Assembly (NCBI RefSeq): GCF_030463565.1 | Contig: NC_134646.1 | Coordinates: 16,396,001 to 16,460,000 of the forward strand | From: Pelecanus crispus | Lineage: Eukaryota > Chordata > Aves > Pelecaniformes > Pelecanidae | DNA: 64,000 bases | Direction of reading: 5' to 3' | Shown here: positions 35,301-50,300 of the stretch, one piece after another | How the letters are laid out: each line of letters starts with the position of its first letter | Numbering within the stretch: the stretch's first letter is position 1 | Translations under genes and position numbers: made by a program | The notes under the pieces: generated by a model | What the model was told of the DNA's origin: nothing | Databases searched by the model: none | The model's input: only the letters and a program-made list of their open reading frames with translations

Positions 35301-38300
35301 CTCCCAGAAGAGTTACAGAGCATATAGCAGAGCTCAAGAAGATGTCTCAACCCCTCCCCCCACCAAAAAAACCAACAAACAACTCCCCCCAACAACCAAA
35401 ACCACCACCACTATTATGCTAGAAAAAACAACAAAAACAGCCAACCAACAACACACAAAAAACCCCCACAACCCCCACCAACAACTTTAAACATTTAGTT
35501 TGTACCAAGGTATGGCAAAGATGATGCTGATGTAAACAGCAACTTGGCACTCTCTGTATGAAATCTGGCAGAGCTACTCAATCAACAGAGAAGCTAGGTG
35601 ATTTGATGGACCTTTTAATATGAAAAGCTTGTCACAAATCTACCATGTAATTATTAAGCACAACACACAACACTTCATTAGGATGGTATCAATCTGTTCA
35701 AGATTGAATCTTGTGCAAAAAAAAAAAATTCTAATACTAATGCAGTTACTGTTTTACTCTGCAAGTAATATCCAGACTACTTAGCACTAAAGAAGAAAGT
35801 CTGAAGTGACAATTAATGAAGAACCCCTTTTTCCTTTTTTTATTTAGTACGTTGTTTTCTTAACACTTTTGTGGTAGTACTGCTTCTAGTAAAGAAGCAG
35901 ATACACTTCAGGGGCTGAAATTAACTCTGAACTAAGGTAATGCTGCCATTACCAAGGTTCAGTTTGGCACTCCTTTCCGAAAGGGATTAAGCACCTACTT
36001 TGCTCCAAGTTCTTCTACAAATACAACAACTGGCCCATTCTCTGAATAAACTTCTTGAATATGGGCATTATAAAATTTCCCATTATGGTCTAAGCGCACC
36101 TATAAGGAAAAAGAAAAGAAAAAAAAAGGTGCATTAGCTTCAAAGACGACAATGAGAGGACTTAACTCTAAAGTATCAGCAATGTTAAAAATAGAACTTT
36201 TCCTCTGGGCAACGGAGGACCCGAGAAATAAACATCACACAATTCAGTAAACGTATCAAAAGTAAACCTTCGATCCATATCACTTCTTCCAAAAGAAATA
36301 AAAGTACTATTAAAAAAACAAAACCAAAACAAACAGAAAGCTTGCCAGGTAACACTACTTAATGAAACATGGCTTTCAAAACTTCATCAGAAAGTTAAAA
36401 GTAATCAGAGTATCAAGACTCTTCAGCTTTATTGAAAACACTTTCTCTTAGAATAAAACCCAAAGCTTTGCCTTGTTAAAATACATGTAAGGAAAAGAAA
36501 AATTCATTACTAACTTCAGTGAAATTTAGTTTAAGAACATAATGAACACCAATTATTTCTTAAGTTATTCTTCAGAAAGGTTTTCAAAACAACCAAAAGA
36601 AGTTGTTCACACATAGTCATAGTGTTACTTGTCTGACATTCCATGTTCTTAAAATTCTTCCGTTAAATATAAAATAAATTTCATAACGTTCCACTACAAC
36701 ATTTGCATTTCCAGTTGTATTAATTTGGTCAACTCCACTTTTTACTATTTACTTCATCTTTCCTTACCATGTTTTTATCCCATATATTTACTGTCTTGCC
36801 ACGAACGTGTAAAATTTCACAGAGAGAGTATGTTAATTACCAGAGTTTTTTCTACTCATAATATCTGTACCCTTTAGTAAATACTACACAAGACAGCCTT
36901 AGGGTCTCAAATACAAATTTTAAGCCTGTACTATTAAGCAATAAATAATCAACTCCACATTAGGTTTTTTTGTTTTGTGGGTTTGCGGTTTTGGGGGGGG
37001 GGGGGGGGGGGGTGTTTGGGTTTTTTGTGGGGTGGGTTTTTTTCCTCCCAAGTTGAGAGATGTGTTTTTCCTGCAATTTATTCACTATGCTTAATTCCAT
37101 TACACAAATTTTAAAAAGTAAAAACTGAAAGAGCCCCCATGCTGCATGATAAGCCTAATTGAATATTTTCAGATTAATATTAGTAATTTTAATAGCTGGT
37201 CAAATGTCCTAGAAAGAACCATATTTAGCCAAGTACCACCAGTTTAGTTAACACACCTAAGGAGATCAATATAAAATTTGAGTACTACAGAATTCAATGG
37301 CAAATCTTATTTCTTCTTAAGCAGCAATACATACTACAGATTTTAATAAAATTTAAAAAGCAACTGTTTTACACACTTTGAATACTTCAAGAAGAAAAAT
37401 CACCTAAAACTTCAGGATCTTTAGGATCTGCAGTAACTAAAGTGAGCTGTATTCCATTACTTGAAAGTAATGGGATTAGAGCAAAGCCTATTTACAAACA
37501 GTAATCGTTATCTCCGGAGTTGAACATAAATACATGGAACTATGATACTGGTTTTGGTCTCTCCAAAGAAGAGCCTATATGACAGAAAACACTAAAACTT
37601 TGTTCTTCATCATACAACTGTAGCAGTATGATAAAGCAAGTGCAGCCATCAGCAAAAGATGCACTGGAGATAACAATGAGTTTTGTAAAACAGACCTACC
37701 CCACACTTTGCACATCAAGGGATAACTAGCGAGCTTACAGAGCCCACCGAGAGAACAGAGCTTGGCCTGAACCCAGTAACTGCCCTAAACACACCTGCTT
37801 CTCACACAGAGGCTAGCACTCTACAACACTGAGCAAGGACTCACCATGGAGGCATACCTGCACGAAGTTATGTGCATACTTAACATTAAGGTCCACAGTC
37901 AATCTTATTAAATACACTCTTGAAGTTAACTTGTGACTTTATAATGCGGTAAAAAAGCACTGATGAGATGTCCTATTACATGACTTTTCTACATGTATGC
38001 TGTAAGTCATGAACACCAACAATTAAATGAGCATATGCACAGTTGGAAGACACAAGCAAAGAATATTTAGAAAGTAGCAATTATATAATCAGAATACTTA
38101 ATAAAGAGGGAAAATTGGCATCTTGAGCAAAACATTAATGTCTCTATAAACTATAACTCAATACTACTTACTTTACATTTATCTCCAACCGAGTATTGCA
38201 TGCCAGCAGCAATAGAGAAATCTTGTTTTTGCTGATCTGTAAATACATTAGCAATAATATACTGTTAGTTTAAATACACCAAAAGAGTTACTTTCTTGAT

Positions 38301-41300
38301 GCAGTAAAAATGCAAACCTGAAGTTCAGGCCCTAAATCTGCACACTGACCCATGTGAGGAAGACCATTGCCTAAACCCAAACTGACATATGCATCACTGT
38401 TCTTCAAGAGGGCTTCACTTTATGCATCAGCTTGCAAAAGTTGGAACTTGGAAGTATTCTGTTACTTACCCCATTTGGATTGGAGCCAAACATCATATTC
38501 AACATTTCTGTAAACTGATGGATTGAGTGATTTAAGAACTTTTTTAGGTAAGTCCAACAAGGTAGGATTCCCATTGCTCTTAAGGTGCTGTGTGAAACAA
38601 AACAAAGTGCTAAATGGTCAACTACATAAAGATGTACAGTTTTCCATTTTTCATCACAGTGCTCATGCTTTAAACTGAAATATAAAGAAGCTGAAAATAC
38701 ATAAAGCATAAAGAGCTTTGAAAAAAAAAAAATTCAATTATGTTCTTTCAACCATACCAGAACAAAATTAAGAACTAAGCAGCATTAAAAAGGACACTAC
38801 CCACCATGTGGTACCTCAAAAGCAAACATTACTTTCCAAAGAAATAAGCAGTCTTTAAAATCATAGAATCATAGAATCGTTTAGGTTGGAAAAGACCTTT
38901 AAGATCATCCAGTCCAACCATTAACCTACACTACCAAGCCCACCTAAACCAATCAAGGGTAGACTAGACTAAACTATGTCCCGAAATGCCACATCTACCC
39001 GTTTTTTGAATACTCCCAGGGATGGTGGCTCCACCACCTCTCTGGGCAGCCTCTTCCAATGCTTGACTACCCTTTCCGTAAAGAAATTTTTCCTAATATC
39101 CAACCTAAACCTCCCCTGGTGCAGCTTGAGCCCATTTCCTCTTGTCCTATCGCTAGCTACTTGGGAGAAGAGACCAACACCCATCTCACTACAACCTCCT
39201 TTCAGGTAGTTGTAGAGAGCGATAAGGTCTCCTCTCAGCCTCCTCTTCTCTAAGCTAAACAACCCCAGTTCCCTCAGCCGCTCCTCATAAGGCCTGTGCT
39301 CCAGACCCTTCACCAGCTTCGTTGCCCTTCTCTGGACATGCTCCAGCACCTCAATGTCTTTCTTGTACTGAGGGGCCCAAAACTGGACACAGTATTCCAG
39401 GTGCGGCCTCACCAGCGCCGAGTAAAGGGGAACAATCACCTCCCTGCTTTAAGATATTACATGTTAGGAAAATTAGAAACTCAAGATTCTCTCATGAACA
39501 TTAAGCACTGAAAAATATAGCAGAGTATAAGTTACCAGGAAGAAAATAAATCTTAACATATAAATACCTTGTTGCCAGAAAGAGACTTCAATCCATTCAT
39601 ATCACTAACTGTTGTAGCTTTACTTCTGCAAAAGGACAGAAGCAAGCTGTGGTAATACAGTATTAATAAGGCCTGGGCATCAGGCAAGATACATCTCGGA
39701 ACTGAATAAAAATACTTTTTTCCACAATAAGCATACCGCAGAATATAGTCACCTCTTAAAATGAAAAAGTTAAGTCTACAACAAGAACTACATTTCTATA
39801 TCATATAGAAACAAAAGCTAAAAAAGAGATTTTAAGTACACGTTTTAGGAAGTCTGACTTACATGTACTGACTTATCACTGTATCACTTAAGGAAAAAAA
39901 AAGGGAGGGGCAGGCAGGGGAAACAAAAAATTCCTGTAAAATTTTTGCAAAGAAAACATAGCAAAAGCATAAAAAAAAACCAACCACTCTGTTAGTTAAC
40001 TGGCATCAGGCACTGTAATTTACTCTTATTTTCCACACCTGACATTGCTGGAAAGTTACTTTCCAGAGAGAAAAACCAAGTATTTTTCCCTACAGCAGCT
40101 GTAGACAACTATCAGCATTAACGTCTCACAAAACCAAAATAAACTATTACATTTAATAAAACATAATTGAAAAGTTCATATTTATAAAATGAAAAAGATC
40201 TTCTGGAAAACTAGGTAATGAAACAAGCTGAAGTCAACTTTAAGACAAGCAAAAAATTTAAGACTTCATAAACACAGCAAAGTGTAATTTGGGTTAACTA
40301 GGGCAAGAGGCTCACACGCTAGCTCTTGCGTCATAAGACATATGGTTTAAATAAAAAATATTGAGTTTGACAGTCTCAAGTGAGTATATGACCTTCATTT
40401 ACAAAGGTGCTATGGAGGTTAGCAGTACATTTTCTTATGAATCCCAACAATACGGGGTAATGCTACTGTATATGAAGCCCAGGAAAGCTCCAAGAACAGA
40501 AAGGAATAGAGAAGGTTTCCACTCTCTGACATTTAACTACAATAATTGTTCCCTGAGGCAGAAATACTTTTTATTTTAATTGGAAATGTTCCCTAGTATT
40601 TTTTTTTTTTTTTCTGAAGAAGAAGGGAAGCTAATCCCTTTCCCAGAACTCGGTTTTCTTTCTGTGGTGATTTCCATCATCTTCCTTTCTGTTGTTTTTT
40701 AGCTTGAGGAAAAAATCAGCTCCTGACGTCTCAAAGAATTCCTTCTGCCACATGCCACACAGACTACAGCAGAGCCCCCAGGAAGGACTTTAAATGATGT
40801 TCAGCGGGAAGAGGTGACATGATGCACTAATAATACAGCATTATCTCCATGGCTTCAATGGAATTTCACACAAGCCAGGGTGTTACGAACAGTATTAAAC
40901 AGAAGAAAAACTGCCGATATGTTAAATGCAAAAAAGGCACTGTCAAAGACTTACTGTGCAAAGGAATCAGTAGGTCAAAATCTCAAAGCTAGCTAGAGCA
41001 TCCAGGTCCAGCAAAAGGAATACAAACCCACAAACACAATCACTTCATAAAGATCAAGGAACAAAATGGAGCAAGCTACATCTGTATTTCTTCATTAGCT
41101 ACATCTCAAGCAGGCATTTCAGCCCCCAGATGTTGAAGCAACACAACTTGGATTAGATTCCTGTAACTCTACTCAGTTGCAAGAGTGAGCCAAGTAATTC
41201 TCATGGAGTGTACCATGCCAGACTGGCACACTGACAATTCTCCCAGGGGATTCCGCTATTTTAAACAGGAAGAGGGACATGTTGCAATGGCAATATTCCA

Positions 41301-44300
41301 TTACGTAGAGACCCAAAGCTAGACTGCAGGAAAGACAGAGCAACCAGAACCCTGTCCTTAGGTACAGTGAAACTAATGTATCATTCTTTCATAGTTCTAT
41401 CCCTACCTCTTTGCATTTCTCCTCTTAGTAGTTTGTAAAGGTTTCTAAACTGTTAGAGTCTACTACCCACCAGAAATTCAGAAAACTTATTTAACATGTA
41501 TTACTCACAAGCATCTTACATTAACTTTTAAATTGCATTTACCTGTAGTTGTCATCTTCTGAATCTGAAGCAGATACTTCACTGCTACCATTACTTTCCT
41601 CTGTCACACCAACTGCACTAAGTTCTGCTATGATTTTCTTTACATCCGTATCAAATACTTTCTCATACAGCAACTCATACAGCAGAGCTGGGGAAGGGGA
41701 GGAGAAAGTGGAAGGGCAAAATCACTTAGAAGGTAAATGAGATTTTACACCACTATTACAGATACATTTCAAATTACTTCAATCAAACTAAGCAAGCATT
41801 TTGATGTGTTAACTGAAACAGTGAAGGCATTAGAAGCAAAACCAGCTCCAGCTACTATGGCTTAACAGGTATGCATGACACTACGAGAAATCAGGTCTCT
41901 TGAGAGGCAAGTTTGGCCTTAGCCTTGTAACTCTGCGCACAGGCAGAGTTTTCATGAAGAATGAGAATCCCTGTGGGGAGTGTCACAGTGACCTATCAAA
42001 CCTGCTGAGGACCCTTGGACATTTCTGCCATCTAGTAAAGAAAACAAGAATATATGAAGACAGTTATTTTTTACACGTGCAACCCCCATGATTTCTGTGA
42101 CAAGTTGCACATGCAAGGATACTTTTAACTAACATAAACAATTAGTTTGCTAACATAGTCTGAAATACAAAATTAAAACTAGAATGCTGACTAAAGACAA
42201 TGCAACAGATTATAACTTAGTACACCAACATCTTCTGTTTACATTAGACCACCCAGATTCAAAGAGGCAGATAAATCTTCTCTTCTTGGTATATAATCCA
42301 CTTTGTCAAGAATCGGGACGCGGTAACAGTTCACGCTCTCGCAAAATCATGGTCACTGACAATTCAAATGGAAATAAGCTACTAAAGAATGACTATCATA
42401 AACTTTCATACAGAGCCTTTTCCTGAAACCTGATGGTGATCATTTCAAGATTTTTGGTAAAAATATGTGCTTTTAACTAACCAGCATAATACTTACACTG
42501 GCACAGAGCAGCCGTTTCCGAATACTCTATGGGATAAACAATATCATAGTGGTTTCCATTTGAGAAGCATAGCAATACCTATTAGAAAAAGCACACAGAC
42601 ATTTTAGGTTTTGCATCTCACTTGATTTTTCATATGAGGACCACCTTTTAAATTCAATTTAATGTACCAATGTGCTTTGAGATCTCAGGATCTCAAGGTA
42701 TCAATAAAACAATCAAAATGTTTAGTGGATGTCCTTTAAACCAAAAAGAATTTGACCTAAAGTCAAAAAGAATTTATGAAAGAGGTAGCTATGTGAGTTA
42801 GCACTTGTAAATTGATTTTTTACAGAATTTTAGATTAAGATGTATCACACCCCAAATATGGACCATCTATTCAAAAAGAAGTGCTACATCTATTAACAGA
42901 ATAGCCGCCTTAAATATGTACAAAAGAAATTGTTAAAATCTAATTCTTAGAACATTTCATTGTGTTGAATAATGAAACTTTATAAGCAGCAAATAGTTTC
43001 ATATAAGTAGTCTTAATTCAGCCTTTCACAATAGCTATAACTTTTTTTTTTTTACCTTATCAGAAAAGCCATTTTCAGTTACGTGTGAAGGAGAAGCATT
43101 TGGTTCCCGGTATATTATGAAATCTTTCCTGAGAAAAAAAGTAGCAGTTAAGAATTCATTTAAAAATTAGTATCAATAAAAACTAGAATATTCAAGTCAA
43201 GTTCAAGGAACACTCATAACCACAAAAAACACCTAGTGGAAAAGAATACTGAAGAAGATGAGTACAACTATCACTGGTCAAAAAAAGGCTTACTTTCATG
43301 AAAGAATATACTAGAATAAGATGTGCTGGCACAACATGCGCAGGGTCAATAACAAGTGAATCCAGACACCACCTTCTGGAGCTGTGTCTAGAAGGACGAT
43401 GAGTCCCCAGTCCTGGAGAAATTCATTACACTTTGCCACTTGGAAACCCACCAGAACAGAGAGGCAGTTGGTTTTATGAACCAAGACAGGAAACAGTGAT
43501 AAATTTCCAGCAGGTGAGCAATGGATTAGGCTAAATCTGCACTAGCAGATTGATTACATGTGTGCAAGAACCCTTTTGGGCACAGAGGCCAGCTAACAGA
43601 ACAGCCCATGTCTGTGCTCAGAAACTCTTCTTGCCTCCCAAACCAAGTTCTCACGCTCAGAAGGGTCCACGCAATGTTTCCGCTCCCAAACAGTGGCCCA
43701 GCTGCCACAGCATGCTGAGGAGCACACTGAAAGCCTAACACACCATCAGGAGGCATTGCCTGAGGATCAAATATCGTAACCAAGTCTCCTGCTCCTCTGA
43801 AAATCATGCCCTCCGCATGGCTCAGTTTTTTTCATGTGCAGCAAGAAGAATCTTTTCCTGCATTTTAAAATGGATAACACACTGCAAAAAAGACATTCAG
43901 AAGGCTCAGTTTCCCTTTCTCTTTGGAAAAGACTCCAGCAAGTGTGGAGTCAAATACCACTTTCTGTTTGTTAGACTCCAATTGCTGAATTTAAAGTGGC
44001 AAAGAAACCCCCCTGTTGTCTCTTCAACTGAGAGAACAGAAATAAACTTTTTGGGAAGCTTGGATCAAACAAGCAGATAGTGTGCTGTTGCAGCATTGGC
44101 AGATATTCATCATCAAGAGTATCAGTCCAGCACAGTTTTTCAAAACAGGTTTAGAAAATTTTTTATCACTGCAAACAAAGGTTTTAGTAACTCATTACAT
44201 TTAAGAGGATTAAAAATACCATAAATGAAGAGTTGAGCTACTACAGTTAAGCAAATTTAGAATTTACGCTCCACTAATTCTTTTTTTACCTTGTTAGATT

Positions 44301-47300
44301 ACAAAGCATAAAAAGTTGAACTGGATATAAAGTGACAAACACAGGAAAATCCACAACTGATACTGACATGACATGCTATTTGGGTTTTTATTTTCTAAAA
44401 ACTGAAAGACTATCAGTCTTTGCTACTTGTTTTTCTGCTATAATCAATCTCTGTTGTAATCTTAAATTTAATTTTTTTCTCTCTTTTATCCACAATCCTC
44501 CCTTTGAATTCTTTGCTCAGCAATCTATCACTTCCTTCAACTTTTTCCTTGCTCACACAAGCAAAAGTTTAGTCTCGCAAAGTAATTAAGTATATTCATA
44601 GGTGCAGTGTTTGGATTAAAAAACCACCCCACTAAACAACTTTCTACAACAACTCAGAAAAAGCAATTCTGAGAGGAAAATAATTTTATAGCTCAAGGAC
44701 CTACCTGCTTTGGGGAGGCAAGGAAAGTTTACTAGATAACCAAATTATACTTGTGACAGATCTGAGGAGTGGAAATAAAAACAAACCTATCCACACTCCA
44801 TTTCTATCCTATGCTTGAAGAGTCTGAAACTCTCTCACTTCTCCACTTGGCACAAATGGGAAATTCATACTTCTGCTTTCCTTCAGCCTGCCAGCATGCA
44901 GGAAGGGAAGCAACTCTTTCCCCCAACCTCCATCACCATTCCTACTTTCCCAGAGCCTCTAAATTGCCTTTTTAATGGACACCAGTCTTCCCAAAACAAG
45001 TACGGCAGTAACAATTGTTGCGTATTCAACTCTGCAGTGAAATACTACATAGAGTTGCAACTATGCCACAAGCCTCCTCATGCTTCCAATGGAAATTAAA
45101 AAAAATACTACTATCAACCAGTATTTGTCTCTGTATTCGTTTATCAGCTGTGGTCCTGGATACCAATGTATCATGACTTCAAAATAAACTGCTTCTATTT
45201 AATAAGAATACGTTTCTCATGGCCAGAAATACAACAAACAGAAGATCACGACCATCCAGTTCCAATCAAGAATGCAATTTTGTTGACTTAAAATGAGTTA
45301 TGTCCCTCTACACCCTGGCTCAATCTAACCACCACACCTTCTCCCTAAGTCTTGAGCCAAACCTTACTCTGACTTTCAGAGTGTCAGGCTCAGTTCAGTC
45401 CTCTTCCACCCATACAGCACATGCAACTCTAAACTGTCCCATTAACCACATAAAATGCAAAGATAGAATGTCATGCAATTTCCCACGCTTAGCGCTCATC
45501 TAAGTACCTGAAAGTAATGTAACTAGTTTGTTTCTTTCCTCTTATCAACTGTGTCATCAAGAGTCAAAGTACAAAGAAAGTCATTAATTTACAGCAAGCA
45601 TTTTGAAATACTGAATTTTTTAACTGGTTTACAAACAGCAGAAAGAGAAGATGCTGTACATTGCTCATTCCCTTACACAGTAATTAGAAAGCAGTTATAA
45701 ATATTCAGCATATTGTTTCATACTACTTTGTGATGAAAGATTAATATATAGTATTATATTTAATAAAAACACATCAGCAAAAGTGTTCATCACCAAGAGG
45801 AGTGTTTGTCCATGCACAAGTACTGAAACATTTCTTAAGCATAGCTCAAGCTATGGCCCTTAACAAACTCATACTATTTCATCTATACTGATAGAGTGGA
45901 AAAAGGAAAATTTATAAAGAAAAGAGAATAAGCTACAGCACTACACCAGGTAGTCTTACACCAGCACGTACAACTTCATACCAGGGGAGTTGTGAGAAGG
46001 GCTTTCTAGCATACAGCCTACAATACTCGTATCACTAAGCTACATCAGAGCATTTGTACAGAGGTAATAAAGAAATGGGTACAACCCACAGCTTAGCAAA
46101 GGGTTTAATATTAAAGCCTTGGTGAGAAATAGGAAGAAAAGCAATTTTAACAGAGAGATATGAAAATTAACAAAAGACAAACTGTACAACTCTACCCAAA
46201 ATTACTTGTGCAAGTGAGACACGTGACATTATTGCAAACCGGTATTCAAATCCCAGATTAAATGTCATTGTCAAAGCTCACTTTTCTATTTTTTTTTTTT
46301 TTTAATACCTTGACAGCTGCTATTTTCAAAGCATATTTGTAATTTTCTGGAGAACTATGGTATAACATAAAATTCCATCTTTGCTATTCCAACTGATTAA
46401 CTAACAAAACAACCCAACTGATCTCAATAAAACATATTTGAAGGTTTTCTTACTTGTACATAAGAGAAAGGGCACTTATTTCTACTTGTCCAACCCATTC
46501 CTGTATTGAAAAAAAAAAAAAAAAGAAAATTATGTTCAAGCAGACACACACTTCCTCACGTGCAGATCAAGAGAAACAAGAAATCATTGTCAAAAAAAAA
46601 AAAAAAAAACCACAAAAAACACCACCACTGAGTCTGGAGTTCAGCAGACACACTTTGATTGTATTTAAAGGTTTTTGGAAATAACAGTAGCTATTGCAGT
46701 TAGGTTAAGGGGTACAAGCTAGAGGGATTTTTTCCCAAAGTAGAAACTGATCTGCATGAAAACTGAGAGAACTAAAAACAATCACATAAATGCAGATCTA
46801 TCATTAGAGAGTATGATTTTGGAAGGTGATAGTGGGTTTATTTTTTTCTTTTGTTAAACTTAAACAATCAGCAGTCTAGCTTTTCAAAAATAATTTCTGA
46901 AAAACAAGTGAGTGTCAGATTTATTAAGTGCATTTAAAAATGTTACTTTCTACCTTCAAAACTGTCTGGTTTTGTGGGCCTTTAGCTACAGATAAACCGG
47001 AGAGCACCTTGAGGCTTAACACTCATGTGTAAAACACAGATAACTTCCATACAAGTATCTTGACATGGTTTGGTGAAGTGCTCCAACACAAAGTAGACAG
47101 ACTACTTCCAAACAGCCAAAATAAACTTCTGATAGTTAACTGCATTTCTCATACAAGCAGCTGTATACCTATAGTTGAAGAAAAACCAAAGGTCTGCCCT
47201 TTAAAGCTGATAAACAGCAAAATGTCAGTAACACCATAACCCAGACTCAAGTCATAGAAAAGTAAAAGTTGTTTCTTCCATTACCAGCCTAATCGCTGTA

Positions 47301-50300
47301 CTGTGTTCCAATATGATGTGACTAGATTCTCTTTTTAAAAAAAAATTTTTTTTTTCTTTTTAAAATTCTTACTCAATTAAAAATTACTAAAATTAATTTT
47401 GGGGCAGGGATTTGTAGCAGTTTGACTTTTTTAATAATTTTTTAAATTCTCATGATAATTTTCAAATATAGAATAACTTAATATTAGTTTCTCTGATCAT
47501 ATAAAAAAGCTACTGTATGCTTTATTTTTCAAAAAGATTTTTTTAAACATTAGTAGACATGTTCAAAAAAGACATTTTCTATACACACAGTGCAGTGCTG
47601 TAAACCATTCACACTGGCGTAGTTCAGTGCACTCTAAGTTCTACTGGAAAACAGCATGGTTTACCATTTAGCATAGCATATAACCTTAGTATTTGACTAA
47701 CAAAGCTTTGTGATTAAATATCCTGGAAGAAACCAAGCAAGACAGAAGCAGAATAGGCTAACACCCACTTTTTTCCTCCTTCCACCATTCATTTTGGAAA
47801 CTGAAATAAAGAACCATCTGGTTAGCCATTCTAACTAGGGATGCTGTAGGCATGGCAGGGGAGAAAAGAAAGAAACAAAAAAAAAAAATCATGCTTTGAT
47901 TTCTAGGAGGGGAAAATTTAATAACATTTATGTACAAGCACTTAAAAAAAATTAACAGCTTTTGCACTGTTGTACTGGATAGTCCTCTGTCCCCTCCCCC
48001 AGCTTACAAGAACTGTTAACTCCCTAATAAAAAAACTAAAATTAAAGTAGGGCGAAAAAAATAATAGTAATTTTGCTTCAAATCAGTATCTTTGTAAGAG
48101 CTTGTGGCTACTGTTCATAATATCCCTTACATAAGTACCTAAACTTTTAGGCCTTTATTCAAGGCTGTCTTCAAGAAAAAGCTAGCCACGCTATGTTTCT
48201 TGGCATTTGCAGAGGCTAGAAGTGTTTGAATACAATTCTGAAGAGTAACAGGTTTAAAATCAAGACACAAAAAAACCCTCCCCAGATCATTTTACAACAG
48301 AGAGTACACCATAAAAGCATATATTCACATAATCCAAAGACCTCTTAAGCTCAGTCAAAAACATGCGTGAGGAAAAAAAAAAAATCCAATTACCCATGAA
48401 CTTCAACAAAAGTACTGCTTTCTAGTATAAATCAAGTTTAACATACCTGCGGATTTTCCAAACATTTTAAATACTCTTCAAATGGCCCCTCTATGAACTG
48501 TATTTAAAAAAAAAAAGTAATAATGAGTTATTTTTATTCATATAACATATGGAATCCCCAGTCTATAACCCACTGTACCAGTGGGAACGTACCATTGGAA
48601 ATTTAACGCTATCTTGCCCTCAAAGAGCTTACAATGTAAGTATAAAGTGATGTAGAGATGAAGGAATAAATGGTCAAACATACAGATCTGCATTCCAGAA
48701 AATAACCACATAAACAGCTTTTGGAGTCATCACACCATCCAAAACAAAACAAACAAACAAAAAAAAAAACCAAAAAGAAATCCAGCAACCAAACAGGAAA
48801 TCTGAAAGAAAGCAAAGATGCTGCCAAGTAGATGTTTATGGGCAATTCATCTTAGGTGTGCACGGCATCACTGGAGAGAGCATGTGTGGGCTTATTCAAG
48901 TACCTTGTTAAAAGAAACAGGCAGCAATGGATAATCAGAAATGGGAGTCACATTTCTGTAGTACCCAAGTAGCAATAAGATATAGTATAGCCAAATCATA
49001 AAGCACTTTTTCCTTTTTTCCGTATCACTTCAGACAAACTGCTTTTACTTTCACCGAAAGGATGCAAACAATTGGGCTACACTAAGTGCCAGGCTAAGAA
49101 AGTAATCCCCCAGCTGCACTCCTTAACATGCATGAAGAGGCCAAATTCACATTTGTCAAGGCCAGGGAAAGATGCTGCAGTAATTGAGACATGTTAACTT
49201 CAAAGTGTTTCAACCATGCTGCCCAACAGAGAGGCTGTATTTAAAAAATACTATTTAGACGCAATCTGCTTGATTTAATTAAAGACCCACAGAAGTCCAA
49301 AGAAAGAAGTGATTCCCATTATGAACTTAAGCTACAAGCTGGATGGCCTCTTTACCCATAGTGATTAAGAAACAAGGTAATAAGGAAAACTGAGCAGAGT
49401 AGTAAGATTAAAAGTTCTGCTTTAGCCGTTTTGAACCTGGCTGGACAGTGTTGTTCATGACAAGAATCAAAAATTCCAGCCAAAATTTTTAATTTAGACA
49501 GAAGCAATCAGGTATGAAGTTAAAACATGGATCAGTAAAACAGGATCAGACAGTAGTTGTTTTGTGTGTCAAAACTAAATAACCTAAAGATAATGCAAAG
49601 AGGAAGAAAGGAAGGCCACCAGAAGGTTCTAACAGGAAACTGAAGAGTTAAAAAAAGAGAATTAATATAAGACAGCAGCAATCAAAGATAACACTTCAAG
49701 AAAGGATGAGGATGAAGATGAAGATGGTGGTTACACACAGTCACCTGAAGCTTTGGTTACAGCAGTATCAACAGAACGAGAGAGACAGAAATCCAAGCTG
49801 AAATGGTTACAACAGACAGAGAGAAGAGGAACTTCAATGAGTACAACCAGTACACGTCAACGGAGCATAACTACCAAGAAGGCAGATGAGCTGAACAAAG
49901 AGATTATGGAAAGAGGCATTTGTTATTTGTTTGGTTGGTTTTTTTAAGAGAGATACTATACTTGGTGTTTTCCATCTGGAATATAGCATTGTTAACGTAA
50001 GAGAGATGGAGAGCAAAGGAGATCAGCAGAGCTGAAGTGAGGTACCTGAGGGAGTAGGAACACTAGGAAATGCGAGCAGATGTGAAACACCTCAACCTTG
50101 TACATGAAAACACCTATTCTGAAAAATTACAAGAAACTTTTAAATAAGAGACTTTTCATAAGGACGGCAAAGATGGATAAAGGAGAGGTCATATCGCTTG
50201 GATCAAATCTGAGGAAAAAAAGAACCATGAGACTGGGAGTTTGGAAGAGAGAGACACCAAGATAAAACCAGCTAGGGCTGACAAAGCAGTTACCTGGCTG

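Larger units (their letters stand above)
34549..35998 (-). other. OTUD4: OTUD4 intron 11, with GT-rich and CA-rich tracts
   Basis: Besides a T20 run near 34733 it holds a plus-strand GT-only tract (35118-35193) and, about 155 bases on, a CA-rich tract (35349-35486). They are broadly complementary. No gene seen. Confidence 0.7.
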
